64,000 nucleotides of DNA from Pseudoclavibacter sp. AY1H1 (GTDB taxonomy: Bacteria; Actinomycetota; Actinomycetes; Actinomycetales; Microbacteriaceae), in NCBI RefSeq assembly GCF_002931055.1, contig NZ_PSXX01000008.1:1-64000 (forward strand). The letters are read 5' to 3'. Shown piece after piece: positions 16,400-25,294 of this stretch. The stretch's first letter is position 1. Every line of letters starts with the position of its first letter. The translations under genes and the position numbers were made by a program. The notes below the pieces were generated by a model. The model saw only the letters and a list, made by a program, of their open reading frames with translations, made no database searches and had not been told where the DNA came from.

Positions 16400-17668
16400 C
16401 TAGACGCGCGTGTCCTCGAGCACGTAGCCAGCCTCACCGTGCGAGACGGTGTCGAGGCCGGCAATCTCGTCCTCGTCCTTCACACGGAAGCCGATGGTCT
16501 TGTGGATGATGAATCCGATGACCAGGGCTCCGACGAAGGAGTACGCCATGATGGCGAAGGCCGCGATGGCCTGCACGAGGAGCTGCGTGCCGTCTCCACC
16601 GAGGAACAGGCCGGTGCCGTTGGCGAAGAAGCCAAGGTAGAGGGTTCCGATGAGGCCGCCGACGAGGTGGATGCCCACGACGTCGAGCGAGTCGTCGAGC
16701 CCCAGCTTGAACTTCAGGTCGATCGCGATGGCGCAGACGGCTCCGGCGATGACGCCGAGGACGATCGCCCACACGGGGTCGAGGGATGCGCAGGCGGGGG
16801 TGATGGCGACCAGACCCGCGACGGCACCGGATGCTGCGCCGACCGAGGTGGGCTTGCCGTCGCGGATCTTCTCGACGACCAGCCAGGCGAGGAGCGCGGC
16901 CGCGGGGGCTGCGATCGTGTTGACGACGGCGAGGGCTGCGACGCCGTCAGCGGCGAGCTCGGACCCGGCGTTGAAGCCGAACCAGCCGAACCAGAGGAGG
17001 CCGGCGCCGAGGAGCACGAACGGCGGGTTGTGGGGGACGTGAGCTCCCTTGCCGAAGCCGACGCGGCGGCCGAGGACAAGTGCGAGGGCGAGGGCTGCCG
17101 CGCCGGCCGTGATGTGCACTGCCGTGCCGCCGGCGAAGTCGATGACGCCGAGGCCGAACGTCTCCTGCAGGCCGTAGGTCGTCCATCCGCCGTAGGCGAA
17201 GGAGCCGTCATCGGCGAGGCCGAAGTTGAAGACCCAGCTCGCGACGGGGAAGTAGACGACGGTCGCCCAGATGCCGGCGAAGATCATCCACGAGCCGAAC
17301 TTCGCGCGGTCGGCGATGGCTCCGGAGACGAGGGCGACGGTGATGATCGCGAAGGTCGCCTGGAAGGCGGCGAACGCGAGCGGTGGGTAGGCGGCGTCTT
17401 CCGGCACCTCGAGGAGGCTGGAGAGCCCCATCGCGGACGGGTCGATCGCGAAGAGCGGGCTCAGGCCCTCAGCCGCCGGGAAGGCGATCGAGTAGCCGAA
17501 GAGCACCCAGAGCACGCCGATCAGGCCGATCGCTCCGAAGCTCATCATCATCATGCTGATCACGCTCTTCGCCTTGACCAGGCCTCCGTAGAAGAACGCC
17601 AGTCCTGGTGTCATCAGCAGCACGAGCGCCGCCGCGAAGAGGATGAATGCGGTATTTCCTTGATCCAT
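16400..17668 (-). CDS. amt: Ammonium transporter
   Basis: A 422-aa Amt/Rh channel with eleven predicted membrane helices. Family blocks are visible: FFYGGLVKAKSVIS in helix 1, DFAGGTAVHITAG near the twin-His pore, and WFGWFGFNAGSELAA. The second pore His is in VVGIHLVGG. It conducts ammonium under nitrogen limitation. No glnK or glnD lies next to it, although amt is usually followed by glnK. A segment with GAAAC-N6-GCAAC spacing upstream (17780-17795, minus strand) loosely resembles a GlnR site, but I do not claim it as one. ATG at 17668 follows AGAGG. Confidence 0.96.
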   Translation of the reverse strand: MDQGNTAFILFAAALVLLMTPGLAFFYGGLVKAKSVISMMMMSFGAIGLIGVLWVLFGYSIAFPAAEGLSPLFAIDPSAMGLSSLLEVPEDAAYPPLAFAAFQATFAIITVALVSGAIADRAKFGSWMIFAGIWATVVYFPVASWVFNFGLADDGSFAYGGWTTYGLQETFGLGVIDFAGGTAVHITAGAAALALALVLGRRVGFGKGAHVPHNPPFVLLGAGLLWFGWFGFNAGSELAADGVAALAVVNTIAAPAAALLAWLVVEKIRDGKPTSVGAASGAVAGLVAITPACASLDPVWAIVLGVIAGAVCAIAIDLKFKLGLDDSLDVVGIHLVGGLIGTLYLGFFANGTGLFLGGDGTQLLVQAIAAFAIMAYSFVGALVIGFIIHKTIGFRVKDEDEIAGLDTVSHGEAGYVLEDTRV

Positions 17669-17903
17669 CGTTGTAGACCTCTCTGCAAGGGACGCACGTG
17701 GGGCGTCGGGGTGCACTCATGGTGCGCTCGTGCTGTTTCGCCTGCGCGGCGGTGGTGTTACGCGAACGAACGAAGTGTGTTGCAGTCGTGTTTCCGGTGT
17801 GTCCCCTGAAACGCACCGCCCGCCTTGCACAATGTGACGCCCTGAGTAGTCCGGCGCAGCCCCCGTCTTACGGTTCCAGGCGGCGTCTGCCTACCATCCC
17901 GGC

Positions 17904-18770
17904 ATGAGCATCTCGGCTTCCCCGTCCCTTGTCCGCGACGTCGACCGCGCCCAGTTCAACCGCGACTGGGAGGCGTGGCACGTCGAGCACGAGAAGCGGC
18001 GCACCGATGGCCACGGGTTCCTAGCCGTGACCAGCCTGAACTTCCTGTCGGAGGATCCGCAGGCCATCGACGGCATCCCCGGTTCCTGGTCGCTCGAGGA
18101 CGGGCAGGCGATCGTCGATCTTGCCGACGGCGAGACCCTCGAGGCTGACGGCCTCCTGCTGCAGGGGCCCCGGCTGCACCGGTTCCCGTGCATCGCCGAG
18201 CGCGACGGGGTCACCGCCCGCGCCGGCAGGGTGCTCATCGAGATCGCCAAGCGGGGAGGCTTCACGATCGTGCGCCCCCGCGACCCCGACTACGACTACC
18301 TGGCCGCCTACTCGGGCACCCCCACCTACCTCCCCAACCCGCGCTGGCGCGCGCAGGGCACATTCGAGGCGTTCGACGAGCCGCGCGATGTCACCGTCGG
18401 TGCGGCGGTCGAGGGGCTCGAGCACGTCTACTCCTCGCCGGGCAGGGCCACCTTCGAGCTTCGCGGCGAGCAGTTCTCGCTCACCGCGTTCAATGGGCAC
18501 GAGGCTGGATCGCTGCTCGTCCTGTTCACGGATGCGACGAGCGGCCTCACGACGTACGCCGCGAACCGTGCCCTGTCGGTCTCGGCGCCGGATGCGGATG
18601 GCCGCGTCACGGTCGACTTCAACCGCGCCGTGAACCTGCCATGCGCGTACACGGTCTTCGCGACCTGCCCGCTGCCTCCCGCCGAGAACCGACTCCCCGT
18701 CGGCATCGAGGCCGGGGAGAAAACGCCGCTCGCGAAGGCCGGCGAGCACGCAGAGGGCGCCTCAGCGTGA
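17904..18770 (+). CDS. DUF1684 domain protein
   Basis: A 288-aa cytoplasmic protein of the DUF1684 family. The C-terminal signature is clear: VDFNRAVNLPCAYTVFATC followed by PLPPAENRLPVGIEAGEK (about 233-272). An earlier WLAAYSGTPTYLPNPRW-like block (about 130-150) also fits. The biochemical role of the family is unknown. Its stop overlaps the GTG of the luciferase-like oxidoreductase (GTGA), starting a chain of three overlapping genes. Confidence 0.88.
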   Translation: MSISASPSLVRDVDRAQFNRDWEAWHVEHEKRRTDGHGFLAVTSLNFLSEDPQAIDGIPGSWSLEDGQAIVDLADGETLEADGLLLQGPRLHRFPCIAERDGVTARAGRVLIEIAKRGGFTIVRPRDPDYDYLAAYSGTPTYLPNPRWRAQGTFEAFDEPRDVTVGAAVEGLEHVYSSPGRATFELRGEQFSLTAFNGHEAGSLLVLFTDATSGLTTYAANRALSVSAPDADGRVTVDFNRAVNLPCAYTVFATCPLPPAENRLPVGIEAGEKTPLAKAGEHAEGASA

Positions 18771-19834
18771 AGTTCCAGGTCCTCGACATCGTCCCGTACG
18801 TCGCCAACCCGGTCACGGGCGAGCAGCTGACGCCGTCCGAGCGGCTCCACGAGACCCTCGAGTTCGCGCTGCGCGCTGAGGAGCTCGGCTTCGACGCCTT
18901 CTCGGTGGGGGAGCGCCACGCTGGCCGCTTCCTGTCGTCCTCGCCGAGCGTGCTCCTCGGGGCCATCGCGGCGCAGACGTCGACGATCCGCCTCCAGACG
19001 GGCGTGACCGTGCTGTCGATCCTCGACCCCGTTCGAGTCGCCGAGGACTTTGCGACGATCGACCAGCTCTCGCGTGGCCGCCTCGAGATCACCATCGGCA
19101 AAGGAAACGAGGTCGCCCAGTTCCCGCTGTTCGGTCTCGAGATCGACGACCAGTGGGAGCTGCTCGCAGAGAAGTACGCGCTGCTTCGGCAGCTGTGGCG
19201 GGAGACCGAGCTCGACTGGCCAGGCAGCGAGTTCACGCGTCCCCTCACGAAGGTCACGACTCTGCCACGGCCGTACGCCGGACCGCCTCGCGTGTGGCAC
19301 GGCTCGGCGACGACGCTCGCCTCGGCCGCCCTCGCGGCGAAGTGGGGCGACCCGCTCTTCTCGGCGAACGCCATCCAGCCCCTGCGCAACTACGAGGTGC
19401 TCGTGCGCCACTACCGGGACGAGTTCGAGCGCCACGGCCATGACCCCCGCACCGCGTTCGTCGGCGCGGGCGCGGGCTCGCTCTTCATCGCCGAGACCTC
19501 CCAGGAGGCGAAGGAGCAGTACGGGCCCGTCTACGAGGCCCTCGTCGCCGCCACCAACGTGCCAGGCAACAACTCCGTGTTCCGAGACATCGACCACGCC
19601 ATCGCCGAGGGGCCGGCGCTCGTCGGCAGCCCGCAGCAGGTGATCGACAAGATCGGCCGCTTCCACGGCGCCTTCGACCACGACCTGCAGTCGATCAGCC
19701 TCCCCACCACGCTCCCGCACGAGCAGCAGCTCGACCAGCTCGAGTACTTCGCCACTGCCGTCATCCCAGCGCTCCGCGAGGAGTTCCCCACGACGCTCTG
19801 GAGCGACGAGCTGATCGGGGCATCCGCCGCATGA
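18767..19834 (+). CDS. LLM class flavin-dependent oxidoreductase
   Basis: A 355-aa protein of the bacterial luciferase-like family, a TIM barrel using FMN or F420. Seen are the FDAFSVGERHAGRFLSSSP block (about 43-62), the TIRLQTGVTVLSILDPVRVAEDFA block (about 72-95), the LEITIGKGNEVAQFPLFG region and a C-terminal GSPQQVIDKIGRF motif. The substrate is unknown. It is translationally coupled on both sides: GTG at 18767 overlaps the DUF1684 stop and its own stop overlaps the ATG of the GNAT gene. Confidence 0.9.
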   Translation: MKFQVLDIVPYVANPVTGEQLTPSERLHETLEFALRAEELGFDAFSVGERHAGRFLSSSPSVLLGAIAAQTSTIRLQTGVTVLSILDPVRVAEDFATIDQLSRGRLEITIGKGNEVAQFPLFGLEIDDQWELLAEKYALLRQLWRETELDWPGSEFTRPLTKVTTLPRPYAGPPRVWHGSATTLASAALAAKWGDPLFSANAIQPLRNYEVLVRHYRDEFERHGHDPRTAFVGAGAGSLFIAETSQEAKEQYGPVYEALVAATNVPGNNSVFRDIDHAIAEGPALVGSPQQVIDKIGRFHGAFDHDLQSISLPTTLPHEQQLDQLEYFATAVIPALREEFPTTLWSDELIGASAA

Positions 19835-20952
19835 CGCAGACCGCACCCGTGCCGACGCAGGGGGCATCGGCCGGGCCAGAGCCCGCAAGGCGCGCTGGAC
19901 CCCCTACGGTCCACGTCCGCGAGGCGGTGCCCGCCGACTGGCCCGAGGTCATCCGGGTCAGCGAGGCCGCGTTCGCCGCTGGGCCATACGGGCACCTGCA
20001 GGTCGGCGAGGAGCGCCGACGCTTCGTGCGCGACGTCGAGGGACGAGCCGCAGCCGGTGCTGTGCTCGTCGCCGAACGCGACGGTTCCGGCGGCCGCGAC
20101 GGCGCCGAGGTCGTGGGCACGCTCAGCATCGCGCGCGCCGGCACGGGCCCATCGCGCCTCGCCACGGGGGAGGAAGCGGAGGTGCGCCTCCTCGCCGTCT
20201 CACCTACCGCGCAGCGGCTCGGCGTCGCGAAGCGCCTCATGCAGGCGGCGAGCGAGACGGCGCTCGGGTGGGGCGCATCCGCGCTCGTGCTCGACACGGG
20301 CGGCAAGAACCTCGCCGCGCAGGCGCTCTACGAGGGCCTGGGGTATCGGCGCACCAACGGGGCCGACGACGCGAGCGACACGGAGGCGGTCGCCGACGCG
20401 TCCCGCGTCCCGCACATCGACTACCGGCTGCCGTTGCAGCTCGACCCCGGCGTCGTGGTGCGGCTCGTGCGGCCGAACGAGATCGACGCCGTCTCAGCCC
20501 TCTCGCTGCGCGCCTACGAACTCGAGTACACGATCTCGGGCCACTACCGCGACGACATCGTCTCCGTCGCCGAGCGCGCCGAAGCCAACCAGGTGTGGGT
20601 CGCCGTGGATGCGGGGGACGGGGAGCTGCTCGGATCCGTCGTGACGCCGAAGCCGGGGGAGCACCTCACGACGCTGCCCGAGAGCGACGAGGAGCTCGAC
20701 TTCCGGCTGCTCGCCGTCGATCCCGGCGCTCGCGGGCGCGGGGTCGGCGCGATCCTCACCAGGCTCGTCATCGAGCTCGCGCGACAGCGCGGGCTGCGGC
20801 GCGTGGTCATGAACAGCGGACCGCAGATGGTGCGAGCGCACCGCCTCTACGAGCGGCTCGGCTTCTCCATCCTCGAGTCGCGCGTGCGCACCGTCGACCC
20901 CGGCGACGGGCGGCCGCCGTTCCAGCTCCTCGCCTTCACGATCGACGTCTGA
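19831..20952 (+). CDS. Tandem GNAT N-acetyltransferase
   Basis: A 373-aa protein with two GNAT domains. In domain 1 (about 28-190) the acetyl-CoA loop is VRLLAVSPTAQRLGVAKRL. In domain 2 (about 205-373) it is FRLLAVDPGARGRGVGAIL. Each is followed by an ALYEGLGY or RLYERLGF helix-strand. Both CoA loops look intact, unlike double GNATs in which one half is degenerate. Mycothiol synthase also has two GNAT domains but is shorter and differs at the N-terminus. The substrate is unknown. It is coupled to the oxidoreductase by an ATGA overlap. Confidence 0.88.
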   Translation: MTQTAPVPTQGASAGPEPARRAGPPTVHVREAVPADWPEVIRVSEAAFAAGPYGHLQVGEERRRFVRDVEGRAAAGAVLVAERDGSGGRDGAEVVGTLSIARAGTGPSRLATGEEAEVRLLAVSPTAQRLGVAKRLMQAASETALGWGASALVLDTGGKNLAAQALYEGLGYRRTNGADDASDTEAVADASRVPHIDYRLPLQLDPGVVVRLVRPNEIDAVSALSLRAYELEYTISGHYRDDIVSVAERAEANQVWVAVDAGDGELLGSVVTPKPGEHLTTLPESDEELDFRLLAVDPGARGRGVGAILTRLVIELARQRGLRRVVMNSGPQMVRAHRLYERLGFSILESRVRTVDPGDGRPPFQLLAFTIDV

Positions 20953-21049
20953 GCGTTGCCTCCGAACCTCCGAGCCACCGATCCGATGCGAAGCCCGGCT
21001 CCGAATGATTCCCGATGCGTCGCAAGTCGCGGCGCGGGAAGGCACCGCA

Positions 21050-21886
21050 ATGACTGAGATCACCGCACACCACGGCCTGCTCGCGGAAACGAAGCTCCAC
21101 GTCGACGACACGGGCGGAACCGGTCGCCCCGTTGTCCTCATCCACGGTTGGCCGCTCTCGGGTGAAGCCTGGAACCACCAGGTGCCGGCCTTCGAGGCCG
21201 CCGGCCACCGCGTCGTGACCTACGACCGCCGCGGCTTCGGCCGCAGCGACAAGCCCCTCACGGGGTACAGCTACGACAGCTTCGCCGACGACCTGCAGTC
21301 GGTGCTCGAAGCCCTCGACCTGCGCGAGGTCACCCTCGTCGGCTTCTCCATGGGCGGCGGCGAAGTGGCCCGCTACCTCGCGAAGTTCGGCGACGAGCGC
21401 GTGCACAGCGTCGTCTTCGCATCCGCTGTCCCGCCGTACCTGCTGAAGACCGCCGGCAACCCGGACGGCCCCCTCGAAGCTGCAGAGGCCGCCAAGATGA
21501 CGGCCGCGCTCACCGCCAACCAGGAGTCGTTCTACGACGGCTTCATCACCACGTTCTACTCGGTCGACGACAAGCTCGTCGTCTCCGAGCAGGAGCGCCA
21601 GGCGGCCATCGAGCTGACCAAGCAGGCGTTCAAGCCCGCCGCCCTGCAGGCCATGGCGGCGTTCGCGAGCACCGACTTCCGTGACGACCTGCAGGCCGTG
21701 AAGGTGCCGACGCTCGTCATCCACGGTGACAGCGACGCGACCGTGCCCTTCGAGGGCTCCGGAGCTCGCACGAACGAGGCCGTCGCCGGCTCCGAGCTGT
21801 ACGTCGTGGCGGATGCGCCCCACGGCGTCAACGTGAGTCACATCGACGAGTGGAACCGGGTCGTGCTGGAGTTCCTCAGCCGCTGA
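21050..21886 (+). CDS. Alpha/beta hydrolase (non-heme chloroperoxidase-like)
   Basis: A 278-aa alpha/beta hydrolase. The oxyanion-hole region HGWPLSGEAW is near 32-41, followed by YDRRGFGRSDKP, the nucleophile elbow GFSMGG near 98-103, an acid in IHGDSDATVPFE near 223-233, and the catalytic His in DAPHGVN near 256. The pattern matches cofactor-free haloperoxidase/perhydrolase-type esterases. ATG at 21050 follows a GGAAGG site; the longer frame lacks support. A strong hairpin follows the gene. Confidence 0.88.
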   Translation: MTEITAHHGLLAETKLHVDDTGGTGRPVVLIHGWPLSGEAWNHQVPAFEAAGHRVVTYDRRGFGRSDKPLTGYSYDSFADDLQSVLEALDLREVTLVGFSMGGGEVARYLAKFGDERVHSVVFASAVPPYLLKTAGNPDGPLEAAEAAKMTAALTANQESFYDGFITTFYSVDDKLVVSEQERQAAIELTKQAFKPAALQAMAAFASTDFRDDLQAVKVPTLVIHGDSDATVPFEGSGARTNEAVAGSELYVVADAPHGVNVSHIDEWNRVVLEFLSR

Positions 21887-21922
21887 TTCCGCGCGAAGGG
21901 CGACAACTCCGCCGAACGCCGG

Positions 21923-21954
21923 GACCCGGCCACCGTCGTTTCGGTGGCCGGGTC
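21923..21954 (+). terminator. Rho-independent-type hairpin after alpha/beta hydrolase
   Basis: GACCCGGCCACCG (21923-21935) and CGGTGGCCGGGTC (21942-21954) form a perfect 13-bp stem with the loop TCGTTT, 37 bp after the stop. There is no T-tract, as is common for actinobacterial terminators. Confidence 0.75.
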
Positions 21955-22199
21955 TCGGCGTCTCGGTGATCTCACAGCGTGCGCGCGCTCGGCGGCCTTG
22001 AAGGCGCTGGGATCGCCGCCGTCGCAGGATCCGCAGAGTTCACTGGGAGTCGCGGAGACGGGCGAGTTCAGGCCATCGACGGCACTGGCCGCTTGACAGC
22101 GGGCCGAGGGGATTGATGGGCTGGCGGCAGCTCGACGCGCAGGACCGGAAGCATCCCGAGACAACGAAGGCCAGCGAGGCGCTGGCCGGAGGAGGCGTG
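21955..22199. other. Intergenic stretch with no gene seen
   Basis: Between the hairpin and the small gene at 22200 I see no supported coding region, RNA or repeat. The frame of the small gene is open back to 22113, but no ribosome-binding site supports a start there. Confidence 0.5.
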
Positions 22200-22418
22200 A
22201 TGAAGACGAACACCGTGACGAAGACCAGCGAACTCGACCCGACCACGTCGTCCGGGGCAGGCGACCACCGGCCCGCGTCCTCCGGTGGCGGCGGTATGAC
22301 CGCGAGCCGCGACGAACACGGGCTGCCGACGGGCGCCGCCCTGCGGGAGTGGCGTCGCGCGCATCCGCGGGCCACGATCGCCGACGCCATCGCAGCGGAC
22401 TCGCTCTCAGCGCGCTGA
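22200..22418 (+). CDS. Small hypothetical protein
   Basis: A 72-aa protein. Its first half is Ser/Thr/Gly-rich and probably disordered; its second half (LPTGAALREWRRAHPRATIADAIAA) could form helices. ATG at 22200 has a strong GGAGGAG ribosome-binding site at a good distance, the main evidence that it is real. No family is recognised. It lies 31 bp before pyrE on the same strand. Confidence 0.55.
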   Translation: MKTNTVTKTSELDPTTSSGAGDHRPASSGGGGMTASRDEHGLPTGAALREWRRAHPRATIADAIAADSLSAR

Positions 22419-22449
22419 CCGGCCCCTCGGGCGATTAGGCTTGAGGACC

Positions 22450-23013
22450 GTGACGACAGACCGCGACGCCCTCATCGAACTCATCCGCGACGAAGCCGTG
22501 TTCCACGGCGACTTCACCCTCACGAGCGGGAAGAAGGCGACGTACTACATCGACCTCCGCAAGCTGAGCCTCGACCACCGCGCTTCGCCGCTCATCGGCC
22601 GCGTGCTGCTCGAGGTCATCGAAGAGTTCGAGACCCTCACGGGCGCGCCGGTGGATGCAGTCGGCGGCCTCACGATGGGTGCAGACCCGCTCGCGAGCGC
22701 CGTCATGCACCAGGGGCTCGCGCAGGGCAAGATCGTCGACGCGTTCGTCGTGCGCAAGGAGCCGAAGGACCACGGCCGCGGCCGCCAGGTGGAAGGGCCG
22801 GACCTGGAAGGCAAGCGGGTCGTCGTGCTCGAGGACACGTCCACCACGGGCGGCTCGCCGCTCAAGGCCATCGAAGCCCTCGAGAAGGTCGGCGCGAAGG
22901 TCGTCGGCGTCGCCGTCATCGTCGACCGCGCCACGGAAGCGCAGGGCGTCATCGAAGCCGCGGGCTACCCGTACCGCGCCGCGATCGGCCTCGAAGACCT
23001 GGGCCTCGCCTAG
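22450..23013 (+). CDS. pyrE: Orotate phosphoribosyltransferase
   Basis: A 187-aa enzyme that joins orotate to PRPP to form OMP, the fifth step of pyrimidine synthesis. Seen are LTSGKKATYYIDLRKL near 26-41, GGLTMGADPLASAV near 72-85, the VRKEPKDHGRGRQVEG loop with catalytic Lys, and the PRPP-binding motif VVVLEDTSTTGGSPLKAIE near 120-138. GTG at 22450 is used; TTG at 22441 is in frame but less likely. Other pyr genes are not in the window. Confidence 0.95.
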   Translation: MTTDRDALIELIRDEAVFHGDFTLTSGKKATYYIDLRKLSLDHRASPLIGRVLLEVIEEFETLTGAPVDAVGGLTMGADPLASAVMHQGLAQGKIVDAFVVRKEPKDHGRGRQVEGPDLEGKRVVVLEDTSTTGGSPLKAIEALEKVGAKVVGVAVIVDRATEAQGVIEAAGYPYRAAIGLEDLGLA

Positions 23014-23022
23014 GCACTCCCC

Positions 23023-23613
23023 ATGGCAGCGACCCCCACGCCTGAGGCGCGCGAGCAGCCTCAAGCACGCGAGCAGCAGGTGGAGCGCGCCGCGAAGCGC
23101 CGCAACCGCGGCGTCCTCGCAGCGCTGATCGGGGTCCTCCTCCTCGGTGGGGCCGCGCTCGGAGTCTGGCTCCAGCCGTTCGGCGACGGTCAGGTCCCGC
23201 CAGAGGATACGGCCGGGCCCGCGCTCACCGAGGTGCCGCTCGCGGGCGCCGACGCGTCGCTGCTCGAGCCGGGCCAGTGCATCCGCGACTACGTCTCGCC
23301 CTGGGAGCCCAGGTTCGATGTCGTCGACTGCGACGCCGAGCACTCGGGGCAGCTGCTCGCCGACGTCGAGGCGACGACGCTGTCCGCAGACGCCGAGTAT
23401 CCGGGCGAGGAAGCGCTCAGGGACCGCGCCCAGATCACGTGCCAGGCGAGCGACGTCCTCGACACCGCCGCGGCCGCGGCCGTGCCCGGGCTCGTCATCG
23501 AGGCCAGCTACCCCCTGAACCAGGCGGACTGGGACGCGGGGCTGCGCGGCTACCGCTGCTTCGCCTCCACGCCGGGGGCGTCCACGACCGGCTCGCTCGC
23601 GGCGAACCGGTAG
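23023..23613 (+). CDS. Septum-formation domain membrane protein
   Basis: A 196-aa protein with a charged N-terminus, one membrane helix (about 30-50), and an outer domain with four Cys (LEPGQCIRDY, VVDCDAEHSGQ, ITCQAS, YRCF), the pattern of the actinobacterial septum-formation family (PF13845). The family is named after a reported role in division, but its exact activity is unclear. It starts 9 bp after pyrE, so the two are probably cotranscribed. Confidence 0.82.
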   Translation: MAATPTPEAREQPQAREQQVERAAKRRNRGVLAALIGVLLLGGAALGVWLQPFGDGQVPPEDTAGPALTEVPLAGADASLLEPGQCIRDYVSPWEPRFDVVDCDAEHSGQLLADVEATTLSADAEYPGEEALRDRAQITCQASDVLDTAAAAAVPGLVIEASYPLNQADWDAGLRGYRCFASTPGASTTGSLAANR

Positions 23614-23636
23614 CGTGCGACGGCTACGCTCATCGC

Positions 23637-24065
23637 ATGACCTTCGTGAGTGAATCCATCGACATCGATGTGCCCGTCGACGTGCTCTTCAACCTCTACG
23701 CCGAGCCGGAGTCGCTCCCGAGCGTCCTCAGCATCGTGAAGCACGTCGAGGTGCTCGGCCCTGACCTCATCCGGTGGGACGTCGAGCTCGTCGGGCAGCG
23801 ACGCTCGATCGACGCGAAGGTCGTCGTCAACGAGCCGGGCAAGCGCCTTCGCTGGGAATCGGTCGAGGGCCGTGCGTCCTTCGCCGCCGAGGTGCGCACC
23901 GAGGCGATCACCCCAGCCAGCACCCGCGTGACGGTGGATGCGGAGTTCGACGCCGGCGGCATCGCCGAGCGCCTCGGCCTCGCGAAGCCCATCGCAGCAG
24001 CCGCGATCTCCAGCGAGCTCCGCAGCGCGAAGAAGACCGCGGAGGCGCAGGCCGCCGCCGGATAG
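23637..24065 (+). CDS. SRPBCC family protein (polyketide cyclase/CoxG-like)
   Basis: A 142-aa START-like fold protein. It begins with SESIDIDVPVDVLFNLYAEPESLPSV, the typical first strand and helix of polyketide cyclase/dehydrase proteins. It continues with a beta-rich core (LIRWDVELVGQ, KRLRWESVEG) and ends in a long helix. The ligand is unknown. It follows the septum-formation gene by 23 bp on the same strand. Confidence 0.82.
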   Translation: MTFVSESIDIDVPVDVLFNLYAEPESLPSVLSIVKHVEVLGPDLIRWDVELVGQRRSIDAKVVVNEPGKRLRWESVEGRASFAAEVRTEAITPASTRVTVDAEFDAGGIAERLGLAKPIAAAAISSELRSAKKTAEAQAAAG

Positions 24066-24237
24066 CCGTGTCTCGAGATGGCTTTCGCGCCTCGGGATGT
24101 GTTGCAAGCCATCCGCGTGCGCGCAGACCATCCCGAGAGAACGGTGACAAGGGCGACGGCGCTGCTGTCCAGGCATTCCCTGGAGCTGTTCGCTCGTCGC
24201 GGAGCGTCACGATGTCGCGCATCACGGGGGCGTGTCG

Positions 24238-24243
24238 TATTCT
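24238..24243 (+). promoter_or_regulatory. Possible -10 element before the FMN riboswitch
   Basis: TATTCT lies 15 bp before the first base of the riboswitch P1 stem, the right distance for a transcript that begins with the aptamer. No good -35 box is visible. This is an inference from spacing and AT content. Confidence 0.35.
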
Positions 24244-24257
24244 GGCGACAGAGTCCA

Positions 24258-24380
24258 CGTGCTCCGGGGTCGGTGTAATTCCGAGCCGGCGGTTATAGTC
24301 CGCGACCTGCTCCCGCAAGGGAGTGGCTGATCTGGTGAAATTCCGGAACCGACGGTGAAAGTCCGGAAGGGAGGCGCACG
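24258..24380 (+). ncRNA. FMN riboswitch (RFN element)
   Basis: Conserved RFN blocks are present in order: GGGGTCGGTGTAATTCCGA, GCCGGCGGTTATAGTCCGCGA, a variable hairpin (CTCCCGCAAGGGAG), GATCTGGTGAAATTCC, ACCGACGGTGAAAGTCCGGA and GGGAGG. P1 pairs CGTGC (24258-24262) with GCACG (24376-24380), and CTCC with GGAG. A hairpin follows at once (GACGGCACGCC with GGCGTACCGTC), and a second stem (AGCTTTC with GAAAGC, 24462-24477) lies just before the ribX start. FMN binding should lower expression of the downstream genes, probably by blocking translation initiation. Confidence 0.95.
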
Positions 24381-24484
24381 TGACGGCACGCCTCGGCGTA
24401 CCGTCAGCTCGTGGAATCCGCCGACCAGTTCGGCGACCTCCACGCGCCTCGTCATCCCCGGAGCTTTCCACGAAAGCCGGGTAG

Positions 24485-25294
24485 ATGAACACGACGTCAG
24501 CACGCTTCCTCGCACCGATCACGGTGGCGATCGGTGTGCTCGCCGTGTGGTGGCTCGTCACAGCGGCGGGGCTCATCTCGCCGCAGTTCCTCCCTGCTCC
24601 CGGCCAGCTCGCCGAGCGCTTCTGGCTCGACGTGACGAAGGGACCGATGCTGGGCCACGCGTGGGTGACGCTCTCGGCGGCCCTGCTCGGCAGTCTCCTT
24701 GCGATCCTCGTGGCCGTGCCGCTCGGCTACCTCATCGCGCGCCTCCCGTGGGTCGATGTCGCGATCACCCCGTACGTCGCCGCGTCGCAGGCCGTCCCGG
24801 CCATCGCCCTCGCACCCCTGCTCGTGCTGTGGATCGGCTACGGCCTCGCCCCGACGGTCGTGCTCTGCGCGATCATGTCCTTCTTCCCGATGATCGTCAC
24901 GACCGTGCTCGGCGTGCGGCAGCTCCCGCAGGACGTCATCGAGGCGGGGCGCATCGACGGCGCCAACTGGTACCAGCTGCTGTGGTGGGTCGAGGGGCCG
25001 CTCGCCCTGCCGAGCGTGCTCGCCGGCATCCGCGCCGGTGTGACGCTGTCCATCACGGGTGCCGTCGTCGGCGAGTTCACGATGGGCGGGCGGGGGCTCG
25101 GCATGCTCCTCACCCTCAACCGCGACGCCAACGACATCCCCGGCATCTTCTCCACGCTGCTCATGCTCGTGCTCCTCGCCGTCGCCCTGTACATCCTCAT
25201 GCGGCTGTTCCAGAACGCCGTGACCTGGAACGACGACGAACCCAAGTCGAGGCGGCGCGCCCGCGTGCTCGCCGACGAACCGCTCCCCGCCTGA
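24485..25294 (+). CDS. ribX: Riboflavin ABC transporter permease RibX
   Basis: A 269-aa permease of the nitrate/sulfonate/taurine-type ABC family with about six helices. The inner-membrane coupling motif that docks the ATPase is EAGRIDGANWYQLLWWVEGPLALPS (about 154-178). It lies directly behind the FMN riboswitch and before an NMT1/THI5-like binding protein, which is the RibXY arrangement described for riboflavin uptake. No ATPase gene is beside it; a shared ATPase elsewhere is presumed. The last codon and stop are the first bases of a tandem repeat. Confidence 0.88.
   Translation: MNTTSARFLAPITVAIGVLAVWWLVTAAGLISPQFLPAPGQLAERFWLDVTKGPMLGHAWVTLSAALLGSLLAILVAVPLGYLIARLPWVDVAITPYVAASQAVPAIALAPLLVLWIGYGLAPTVVLCAIMSFFPMIVTTVLGVRQLPQDVIEAGRIDGANWYQLLWWVEGPLALPSVLAGIRAGVTLSITGAVVGEFTMGGRGLGMLLTLNRDANDIPGIFSTLLMLVLLAVALYILMRLFQNAVTWNDDEPKSRRRARVLADEPLPA

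Noticed and set aside
16364-17809. 481-aa plus-strand open frame opposite amt
   Set aside because: Antisense to a clear ammonium transporter and without any domain.
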